Positions 34,173 to 43,004 of a stretch of DNA of 64,000 nt are shown here, in pieces (position 1 is the stretch's first letter; each line of letters begins with the position of its first letter). Under the pieces are notes generated by a model. The model was not told where the DNA came from and did no database searches. It worked only from the letters and a program-made list of their open reading frames with translations. The position numbers and the translations under genes are program-made. Source of the stretch: Lactobacillus pasteurii DSM 23907 = CRBIP 24.76 (GTDB lineage Bacteria > Bacillota > Bacilli > Lactobacillales > Lactobacillaceae). The stretch is taken from positions 47,331 to 111,330 of the forward strand of contig NZ_CAKD01000010.1 in NCBI RefSeq assembly GCF_000297025.1. Direction: 5' to 3'.

Positions 34173-34961
34173 ATGGCTAAAATCAAATTAGTAGCAACTG
34201 ATTTGGATGGAACAGTCCTTAATTCTAGACGACAAATCTCGCCAGAAACCAAAGAAGTGCTCAAACAGTTGATCGATCAAGGAGTTTTAGTCGTGCCCTT
34301 ATCCGGCAGACCAAAGAATTCGATCCAGCAAGCTTTTCCAGGTATCAAGCTCGAATATCTGATTGGCTACAATGGCGGTTTAATCCAAAAAAGTGATGGC
34401 ACAATTATCTACCAATCAACCTTATCTAAGGAACAATTGGATCTATTATTGAAGATACGGACTTTTTCAATTAGAGGGCCTTATCTCTTGGGAGCAAATC
34501 ACTTCTATGTAAAGTCCAGAGTTAATCGCATGCAGGAGACTTTCTGCAAGACCATGTGGCAGATGCGAGCTAGAACTTTGACCAAGGAAGACTACGGCAA
34601 AATCATCAAATGCGAATTCCATGGCTCCCATATTTTCCGCAGTCGCTTCTTCAAGCGCTGGCAAAAAGAGCTAGAGGCGAATTTCGATGTTACTACAAGT
34701 GGTGGTTGGACTTTGGAGTTAACCAAGCATGGCGTAACTAAGGGCAAGGCCTTAGAGATTCTGCGCAATGAACTAGGACTTAAGCCAGAAGAGATTGTAG
34801 TTTTCGGCGACAATCTAAACGATCTGTCAGCCTTCCAGCTTCCTGGAATAACTAAGGTGGCGATGGGCAATGCGATTGATCAGCTGAAGGACTTGGCTGA
34901 CTTTGTAACTGCAGACAATGATCATAATGGAGTCGGTGAATTTTTGAAGCAATATTTGTAA
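34173..34961 (+). CDS. HAD-superfamily (Cof-type) phosphatase
   Basis: This 262-residue protein has motif I DLDGTVLNS with Asp10 and Asp12, motif II Ser in VPLSGRP, an IIB-type cap domain in the middle, a Lys near GVTKGKALEIL, and motif IV VVFGDNLNDLSAF. Cof-type HAD enzymes dephosphorylate sugar phosphates or other small metabolites. It lies directly downstream of galM with a GCGAGGTA ribosome site. One oddity: motif IV reads GDNLND where GD-x-x-ND is standard, so it is intact. Confidence 0.88.
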   Translation: MAKIKLVATDLDGTVLNSRRQISPETKEVLKQLIDQGVLVVPLSGRPKNSIQQAFPGIKLEYLIGYNGGLIQKSDGTIIYQSTLSKEQLDLLLKIRTFSIRGPYLLGANHFYVKSRVNRMQETFCKTMWQMRARTLTKEDYGKIIKCEFHGSHIFRSRFFKRWQKELEANFDVTTSGGWTLELTKHGVTKGKALEILRNELGLKPEEIVVFGDNLNDLSAFQLPGITKVAMGNAIDQLKDLADFVTADNDHNGVGEFLKQYL

Positions 34962-34994
34962 AAATATATATTTATTTATATCATTAATTTGTAT

Positions 34995-35016
34995 AATTTA
35001 TTGTTGAAATATTTAT
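34995..35016 (+). repeat. Dispersed AT motif, site 1
   Basis: This contains TATTGTTGAAATATTTAT, downstream of the HAD gene. The core TTGTTGAAAT recurs at 42120, 42904, 46016 (variant) and 46238. Confidence 0.5.
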
Positions 35017-35070
35017 GCAAATTAATGTTTTTATTTTTGGGTATATATTTGTTTGAGAGCAAACTAAAAA

Positions 35071-35105
35071 GCCGCTACTAACTTTTGGGGAAACTGTTAC
35101 TACGA
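35071..35105 (-). terminator. Imperfect hairpin with T-run on the minus strand
   Basis: GCCGCTACTAAC (35071-35082) pairs with GTTACTACGAC (35096-35105) with a few mismatches; on the minus strand GGC is followed by TTTTTAG. It would end a short minus-strand transcript originating in 35106-35215, separate from the ABC gene terminator. Confidence 0.45.
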
Positions 35106-35215
35106 CTTTTAGTTAAAGCAATAAGTACCACCGTTTTTTACGGCTTCGTGCAAAGAGGGCTACTCACAATAGTTCTCTTTTTCTTTGTCGCCATTTTGAT
35201 ACTAGCAAATCAAAA

Positions 35216-35243
35216 AATCCAGACAGCTAACCTGCCTGGATTC
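35216..35243 (-). terminator. Terminator of the ABC exporter gene
   Basis: Minus-strand AATCCAGGCAG.../...CTGTCTGGATT is followed by TTTTTGA, just past the stop codon at 35247. Confidence 0.75.
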
Positions 35244-35246
35244 TTA

Positions 35247-36977
35247 TTATTTAATTCCCTTAAATTGGTTTCGAACATATTCGGCATAAAGTGGCGTAGA
35301 ATGAATTAACTCTTCGTGCGTTCCATAATCAGAAACCGTTCCATGATCGATAAAGTAGATCTGATTGGCATCCACAATCGTGCTCAAGCGGTGAGCAATT
35401 ACCAAAGTAGTCCGATTCTTCATCAGTTTGCCCAAGGCCTTTTGAACCATTGCTTCAGATTCTGAATCTAGGCTGGCTGTTGCTTCATCAAGCATCAAAA
35501 TCTTTGGATTTCTCAAGAAGGCTCTGGCAATCGCGATTCTCTGTCTTTGACCACCAGAAAGCTTGACGCCTCTTTCACCAATTTGCGTTTCCAAGCCATG
35601 TTCCATTTCTTTAATAAAACCATCGGCATAAGCCATCTTCAAGGCTTCCCAAATCTGCTCTTCGCCAACTTCGCTATCTAAGCCGTAAAGCAAATTCTCA
35701 CGAATCGTACCTGGCATAACGGCTGAATTTTGCCCTACCAAACCGATTTGTCTACGCCAATTGTCTAAGTCAATCAAGCTAACGTCATGATTGCCGATCA
35801 AGATCTGACCACTATCAGGTTCATAGAAGCGCTCGATCATTGAGAACAAAGTCGACTTTCCTCCACCAGATGGACCGGCAAAGGCAACAACCGTATTTGG
35901 CTTTGCTTCGAAGTTGATGCCGTGCAAGACTGGGCTACCTTCTTCATAAGAGAAGGTCAAATCCTGCACCTTCAAGGTCTTGCCGGAGATATCAACGATC
36001 AAGTCGGTCCCCTTGTTTTCTTCTTTTTCTTGCAAAATTTCAGAAATTCGCTCAGTTGCACCGCTAGTTCTTGATAATTCATTGAAAAATTGGCTAACCA
36101 CAATCACTGGCGTCATAATTTGGAAGAGATACATCAAGAATGAAACCAAATCACCCATCCGCATCGAACCCGTCATTACTCGGTACACGCCGTAGCCAAG
36201 AATGCTGACAACCAAGATGATCATCGCCATATTGATAATTGGCGAAGTCAATGAATTGATAAAGGCTTGCTTAACCCCGACATCATAAAGTTTCTTGATA
36301 TCTGCATTTCCAGAAGTAAGCTCGGTCTCTTCGCCGTTTGAAGCTTTAACCAAACGAATTTCACCTAAAACAGTCGTACTGTTGCTGTTTAAGCTTGCCA
36401 ATTTATCTTGCAAAATTTTACCAATTTTTCTTGATTGGGCCATAATTGGCAACATAAGCAAGGTAATAAGCGGAACTGCAACGACAATGATCAAGGTCAT
36501 CTGCCAATCCATCGTCAGCATAATGACCAAAGAACCAATAAACTGCAAAACAGCCGTAACCGCTGAAGGCAAGGTATTAGCCAGCAAATTGTTGATCTGA
36601 GAAGTATCGTTAACTAGGCGTGAACTGATTTCACCGGTTTTAGAATTGTCATAGTATGTAACAGGCAAATTCAATAATTTCTGCCAAAGCAGGCGCCGCA
36701 TCTTGCTAATGACATCCTGACCAAAGTAACCTAAAACTAAGCCGGAGAACATCCCCGCAATCAGTCCAGCAACAATCAAGACGATCATCCCAATAACTAA
36801 TCCTGGCGAGATGTGCCGGAAAGTATTGATCAAATTTCCCGTCATCTTTGGTACAATCAAACCAGATAGGGTTCCTAAAGATCCCAATAGCGTACCTACT
36901 ACCAATTGCCAATACTTAGGATGAACCTGATCGAGCAATCGGAAGAAGTCCTTGAACTTAAAGGTTGTTTTTTTCAT
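35247..36977 (-). CDS. ABC exporter half-transporter (membrane + ATPase domains)
   Basis: This 576-residue protein has an N-terminal six-helix ABC membrane domain (about residues 20-310, including VTYYDNSKTGEISSRLVNDT in the first coupling region) and a C-terminal nucleotide-binding domain: Walker A GPSGGGKST (about 368), Q-loop GLVGQNSAVM, signature LSGGQRQRIA (about 475), Walker B ILMLDEATASLD (about 497) and the His switch IAHRLST. It works as a dimer exporting drugs, peptides or lipids; it has no peptidase domain, so it is not a bacteriocin-processing type. It is monocistronic on the minus strand. Confidence 0.88.
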   Translation of the reverse strand: MKKTTFKFKDFFRLLDQVHPKYWQLVVGTLLGSLGTLSGLIVPKMTGNLINTFRHISPGLVIGMIVLIVAGLIAGMFSGLVLGYFGQDVISKMRRLLWQKLLNLPVTYYDNSKTGEISSRLVNDTSQINNLLANTLPSAVTAVLQFIGSLVIMLTMDWQMTLIIVVAVPLITLLMLPIMAQSRKIGKILQDKLASLNSNSTTVLGEIRLVKASNGEETELTSGNADIKKLYDVGVKQAFINSLTSPIINMAMIILVVSILGYGVYRVMTGSMRMGDLVSFLMYLFQIMTPVIVVSQFFNELSRTSGATERISEILQEKEENKGTDLIVDISGKTLKVQDLTFSYEEGSPVLHGINFEAKPNTVVAFAGPSGGGKSTLFSMIERFYEPDSGQILIGNHDVSLIDLDNWRRQIGLVGQNSAVMPGTIRENLLYGLDSEVGEEQIWEALKMAYADGFIKEMEHGLETQIGERGVKLSGGQRQRIAIARAFLRNPKILMLDEATASLDSESEAMVQKALGKLMKNRTTLVIAHRLSTIVDANQIYFIDHGTVSDYGTHEELIHSTPLYAEYVRNQFKGIK

Positions 36978-37070
36978 ATTTTCCCCTTTTTGCTATTCAT
37001 TTATCTTTTCATTGTACCATTGATCCAGGTTACTTGGAATTTTGATAGGTTACAATTACAATTTCTTATA

Positions 37071-37124
37071 AAAAAACGCCCTACTTGGCTGATCATTGCG
37101 ATCCTGCCAAAGTAAGGCGTTTTA
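37071..37124. terminator. Strong bidirectional terminator
   Basis: AAAACGCC-tACTT-GGC.../...GCC-AAAGTAAGGCGTTTT has A and T runs outside. It lies upstream of the ABC gene and downstream of the eroded fragment and MFS gene on the minus strand. Confidence 0.75.
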
Positions 37125-37272
37125 GTTTAAGTAAGCTCTTTCCTAGAAATAAAATTCACTAGGGAATCATTGAGGTTTAATATCATTTGGGCACCAAGCA
37201 TCTACATTTTGGAAACTGTCAAATGTTTTGTGTAAATAGATTTTTCTCGTTGATTGAATTTTTTAATCTTTC

Positions 37273-37449
37273 TTACTCGAAATAAGACTCTAGCGTATCT
37301 TGTACTTGCCCAAAGCCCTTATGAATTCGATTGGAGTGTCTGTTGTTGTAGCTAATTGACTGCATGCCAACAAAACTAGATCTAGGTTGATTACTTGAAT
37401 TTACCAATCTGACATTATAACCAAATGCATTTGGAATAGCATCACCGTT
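37273..37449 (-). pseudogene. Orphan C-terminal fragment of an unrecognised protein
   Basis: A 58-codon open frame follows a stop codon: it contains GDAIPNAFGYNVRLVNSSNQ, then PRSSFVGMQSISYNNRHSNR and ends QVQDTLESYFE. It has protein-like composition but no start codon or ribosome site. I do not recognise the parent; a secreted or surface protein is possible. The rest of 37125-37533 shows nothing. Confidence 0.35.
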
Positions 37450-37533
37450 AAATTATGTAATCGTTTTCAGAGGTATTATTTCATATAGTTAGTATCATGT
37501 CCACTATTACGTCTCATATTAGTTATAGCTTCA

Positions 37534-38769
37534 TCATTTTCCATAAACGGTATCGTATTTCTTGAATATTCTTTGATAGATTGGGGTAAAAGTCATCACA
37601 GAGACCAAAACCATAATTGCACCTAAAACGGAAATCAAAATAGGCAATTGAACATTGTCCCCCAATGGTGCGCTCATAGCAGTAGCGATCGGATTGACAA
37701 TTGAAAATACAGTCATAACTGCACCAATCATTAAGCCAGTATTATCTTTAGATGACGACATCTGTACAACTGAGAAGTAAACAATTGAAAAAATACTATT
37801 GAAAAAGCCATACGCTAGCCAACATGCAATGCAGATAACCGCAGACACTACTGATTGTCCAAGTAAAGAGCTAATTCCAACGATTGTTAAACTCAGAGCC
37901 TGCAGGGCAAGACAAGTTGGACATACAACTGCAGAATTTATCTTGTCTTTAATTTTAGAAAAAGTAAAAGCACCAATGATTCCACCAACGGTAAAAGCAA
38001 TATCAATCCCGTTATAAACAAATCTGTACTGGTCAAATACCGTAAGTGCAAATTTAGGCATCAATAGCCAAATTACATAGAAACAAAAATTGGCAATAAT
38101 GGCAATTGGTATCATTAACGTGATTAATTTATTGTGCCAAACCAACTTCATTCCATCAGCAAAGTCTTCGAAAATATACTTAACCTTCATTTCTCCAGCA
38201 TAAGATGGGGCTTGATCTGGTTTAATAAAACCTAAGAAAATGTAAGAAATAATCACTGAGATCAAAAGAATAAGCAATGAAATTACTGGTCGATTAATAG
38301 CAACAAAGATTGTAGCTACACCTGATGAAACGATTGTGGCAATACTATTAGCTAGTGAAACCCAAGAGTTTGCTTCAATTAATTCATCGTCATTATCAAT
38401 CAACGCTGGCGCAAGCGCTTCGGTTAAAGGGTTATAAACAACATTAATCACCGAACTGCTAATTACAACAAAGCAGACTGCGACAACCCCCATCTTTGGA
38501 TTCAATGCTAAAAAAACTGTTCCCAAAGCAATAAACACAAATCTCAACATAATCAAGAAACGCATCAATTTTATTTTGCTATATTTATCAGAAATGTAGC
38601 CACCAAAGACTGCTAATAATAAGGCAATCATTGACACTGTTCCAAGCAATGAGACGATGCCCTGATCATGCGTCTGCTGGTAAGCATACCAATATGCATA
38701 GGTTATGAATGCCCCTAGTGGCAAATCATTTAGAAAGTCACTCAGTACTGTTATTTTTAGCCTTCTCAT
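37534..38769 (-). CDS. Major facilitator superfamily transporter
   Basis: This 411-residue protein has about 12 hydrophobic segments, with the first loop showing the MFS motif A-like FGGYISDKYSKIKLMRF (about residue 55) and a central cytoplasmic loop near 190-215 (GFIKPDQAPSYAGEMKVKYI). The overall pattern fits the MFS_3/macrolide-efflux-like group. The substrate is unknown; export of a drug or metabolite is likely. It is monocistronic. A 15-bp inverted repeat sits about 40 bases before its start. Downstream are a short eroded fragment and a shared terminator. Confidence 0.8.
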   Translation of the reverse strand: MRRLKITVLSDFLNDLPLGAFITYAYWYAYQQTHDQGIVSLLGTVSMIALLLAVFGGYISDKYSKIKLMRFLIMLRFVFIALGTVFLALNPKMGVVAVCFVVISSSVINVVYNPLTEALAPALIDNDDELIEANSWVSLANSIATIVSSGVATIFVAINRPVISLLILLISVIISYIFLGFIKPDQAPSYAGEMKVKYIFEDFADGMKLVWHNKLITLMIPIAIIANFCFYVIWLLMPKFALTVFDQYRFVYNGIDIAFTVGGIIGAFTFSKIKDKINSAVVCPTCLALQALSLTIVGISSLLGQSVVSAVICIACWLAYGFFNSIFSIVYFSVVQMSSSKDNTGLMIGAVMTVFSIVNPIATAMSAPLGDNVQLPILISVLGAIMVLVSVMTFTPIYQRIFKKYDTVYGK

Positions 38770-38804
38770 AAAACCACATCTTTTCTTTTATAAGACTTAT
38801 ACTG

Positions 38805-38844
38805 ATCATAATATTAAATATTTAACTTAATTTAATATTATGAT
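38805..38844. promoter_or_regulatory. 15-bp perfect inverted repeat upstream of the MFS gene
   Basis: ATCATAATATTAAAT and ATTTAATATTATGAT are separated by 10 bases. With no T-run or GC content it is unlikely to be a terminator; it looks like an operator overlapping the MFS promoter. Confidence 0.5.
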
Positions 38845-38940
38845 TAAGTAAATTATACTGCTAAATTACAAAAAACCAATATGATTTATATTTTTTATTA
38901 TCTTTAGATATTTATCATTATCAAGAAACTGATTGCAACA

Positions 38941-38973
38941 AAAAACTAACTGCGATTTTCACAGTTAGTTTTA
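38941..38973. terminator. Terminator after bglA
   Basis: The stem AAAAACTAACTG/CAGTTAGTTTT has a 9-base loop. It lies between the MFS promoter region and the bglA stop. Confidence 0.7.
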
Positions 38974-38998
38974 GATTGATAGCGTTTTTTACGATCTT

Positions 38999-41168
<2,170 letters not shown>

Positions 41169-41187
41169 AATTCTACCTACCTTCCAT

Positions 41188-41281
41188 TTCGATAAATTAT
41201 TGTTTTTATACGATAATTATTTACGCTTTTATCATACCAGTTGAAAGAACCGCTTACAAGAATCTTTTGTAAAAATTATCG
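41188..41281. promoter_or_regulatory. Divergent promoter region with inverted half sites and near-cre
   Basis: CGATAATTATTTACG (41211-41225) and TGTAAAAATTATCG (41268-41281) are inverted copies, with a third related half site at 41190. Between them the minus-strand TTGTAAGCGGTTCTT (41245-41259) matches the cre consensus at 14 of 15 positions. The RpiR gene at 41321 probably acts on these sites to control bglA and itself. Confidence 0.5.
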
Positions 41282-41320
41282 TTCTACTGTGATAAGATTT
41301 AAGCAAAAGGAGAGTTTTAT

Positions 41321-42055
41321 ATGTCAGTATCATCATTGCTAAATCCGAAAAATATCGACTTTTCAAAGAACGATCAAGCTATTTGCGACTATATTTTGCA
41401 GCATCCACAAAAAACGAAATTGATGACCATTCAAAAATTGGCCTCCAATACTGGAACGTCGATTGCTGCGGTGCAGCGCTTCTGCGCAAAATTATCATTT
41501 AATGGCTTTAAAGAGTTCAAGCAAGTTTTAGCTAAAGAACTCGAACTAGAAAAAGCCGGCAACCCGCAACATGACTTCTTGAAGGAATATCAAGAGGCAA
41601 TTATCGAATTTCAAAGCTTAGATTTATCATTATTAATCGATAAAATAAAAAAATCACGCATCATCTTTTCAACTGGAATTTATTACTCATCGCTTCCAGC
41701 CAAGCAGCTCCACTTTGCCCTAATCGATTTGCATAAGCCTAGCCTTTGGGCGGAGGGCTTTACTTCGATGTCTCACTTATTGCCTTCGGCTACTAAAGAT
41801 GACACGATAATTTTCTTTTCGATAAACGGCGATCTATCAGATAATTTCAAAGGCGAACTGAGTCCTTTCTTTGCTGAAAATCCTAATACATTCTTGATCA
41901 CCATGAATCCAGCCACTCCGCTCAAGCAGTTCTTCAAAAATATCATCGTTTTGCCTGGGAAGTCCTTTAACTTCCATAGTTCGATTGACTCACAGTCGAT
42001 CGCTTGCTTATTTGTGGAATTATTAATCAATCAACTCGATCAAAATCCTTTGTAA
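41321..42055 (+). CDS. RpiR-family regulator of the beta-glucoside locus
   Basis: The 244-residue protein has an HTH_6 domain (IQKLASNTGTSIAAVQRFCA, about residues 32-60) and a SIS domain (IIFSTGIYYSSLPAKQLHFA, about 110; DDTIIFFSINGDLSD, about 160). It diverges from the EIIBC/bglA genes across operator-like repeats, so it should respond to a beta-glucoside phosphate. Ribosome site AAAGGAGAG. A BglG-type antiterminator is more usual for such loci, so RpiR control is a mild departure. Confidence 0.85.
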   Translation: MSVSSLLNPKNIDFSKNDQAICDYILQHPQKTKLMTIQKLASNTGTSIAAVQRFCAKLSFNGFKEFKQVLAKELELEKAGNPQHDFLKEYQEAIIEFQSLDLSLLIDKIKKSRIIFSTGIYYSSLPAKQLHFALIDLHKPSLWAEGFTSMSHLLPSATKDDTIIFFSINGDLSDNFKGELSPFFAENPNTFLITMNPATPLKQFFKNIIVLPGKSFNFHSSIDSQSIACLFVELLINQLDQNPL

Positions 42056-42059
42056 AAAC

Positions 42060-42094
42060 AAAAGGCATTGCCTAGATTAGTAGGCATGCCTTTT
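42060..42094 (+). terminator. Terminator after the RpiR gene
   Basis: AAAGGCATTGCCTA.../...TAGGCATGCCTTTTT lies right after the stop codon. Confidence 0.75.
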
Positions 42095-42110
42095 TATTTA
42101 TATATAAATT

Positions 42111-42140
42111 TATATATTTATTTGTTGAAATTATTATATA
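42111..42140 (+). repeat. Dispersed AT motif, site 2
   Basis: TTTATTTGTTGAAATTATT lies in the convergent intergenic region between the RpiR and hydrolase genes. It has the same core as sites at 34995, 42904 and 46238. Confidence 0.5.
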
Positions 42141-42157
42141 AAATATTCAATAAATAT

Positions 42158-42883
42158 TTATCTAGAAAGCTTGTTTAACCATTTGATTAAATATTTAGCG
42201 ATCAATTCTTGCTGAGTTTGCTTGGAAATAGTCGCTGGCCGGTCGCCCTTTTGCTGGCCATAATCACCAAAGCCGGCATGATTGCCACCCTTGACTGTTT
42301 CATACTCTGCATTTGCTGGCAAATACTGTTTGCCTTTTTGGTATTTTTCTTGATTCAAAACTCCATCTCGACTGGCAGTAATGGACAAAACAGCCAAACT
42401 AGTTTGATCAAGTCGCCCCTTTTGATCTGGATAGGCTGCTAAAAAGAAAACGCCTTGTAGCTTTTTCAAATTCTGATGAGCATACCGACTGGCCATTGCT
42501 CCGCCTAGTGAGTGTCCGCCAATGACAAATTTCTGCCCTTGTTGATGCAATTTATCAGCTGCTGATAAATCAAAAATTGCCAAGTTCAATAGAAAGTGGG
42601 CGATTTTTACCGTATACCCCGCCCTTGCCAATTTGCTGGCCCAGATAGAATAAGCCTCAGGTTGAACCAAAGCCCCCGGGTAGAAAATTACTGTTAATTT
42701 ATTTTTCTTAGCTTTAAATTCGGTAACTCGAGAATTTTTTACCTTAGCTGTTTGGCTAATTTTAACTGCTTGGGAGCTAGCTGAATAGCTGTTAGTTTTC
42801 AGGTAAATTGCTCCTGCTGCTACAAGCAAAATAATAGCCAAGACCAAGCCAATAATGATTTTTCTTAGCTTTTTCATCTTCAC
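42158..42883 (-). CDS. Membrane-anchored alpha/beta hydrolase
   Basis: One N-terminal membrane segment (KIIIGLVLAIILLVAAGAIY) anchors or exports a 241-residue protein. The hydrolase domain has FYPGALVQPEAYSIWASKLA (oxyanion side), the nucleophile Ser in FVIGGHSLGGAMASRY (about residue 126), the Asp region ITASRDGVLN and the catalytic His in KGGNHAGFGDYG. This pattern fits the Abhydrolase_5 type of extracellular lipase/esterase-like enzymes found in lactobacilli. It is monocistronic. The substrate is unknown. Confidence 0.8.
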   Translation of the reverse strand: MKMKKLRKIIIGLVLAIILLVAAGAIYLKTNSYSASSQAVKISQTAKVKNSRVTEFKAKKNKLTVIFYPGALVQPEAYSIWASKLARAGYTVKIAHFLLNLAIFDLSAADKLHQQGQKFVIGGHSLGGAMASRYAHQNLKKLQGVFFLAAYPDQKGRLDQTSLAVLSITASRDGVLNQEKYQKGKQYLPANAEYETVKGGNHAGFGDYGQQKGDRPATISKQTQQELIAKYLIKWLNKLSR

Positions 42884-42892
42884 CTCAAAATT

Positions 42893-42922
42893 TATATAAT
42901 TATTTGTTGAAATATTTATTTA
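42893..42922 (+). repeat. Dispersed AT motif, site 3
   Basis: TAATTATTTGTTGAAATATT is followed by TATTTATAA, between the hydrolase start and the LPXTG gene end. Confidence 0.5.
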
Positions 42923-42970
42923 TAATTATACATGAGATTGGTAGGTAATAATACATATATTTTTTTATAT

Positions 42971-42998
42971 AAAAAAAGCAGCGATAAATTTCGCTGCC
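42971..42998 (-). terminator. Terminator of the LPXTG protein gene
   Basis: Minus-strand GGCAGCGA-N4-TATCGCTGC is followed by seven T residues. Confidence 0.85.
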
Positions 42999-43004
42999 TA
43001 ATGA

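Noticed and set aside
35085..35309. 74-codon plus-strand hydrophobic ORF
   Set aside because: It starts with TTG without a ribosome site and runs into the antisense of the ABC exporter gene. Structure on the minus strand is better supported.
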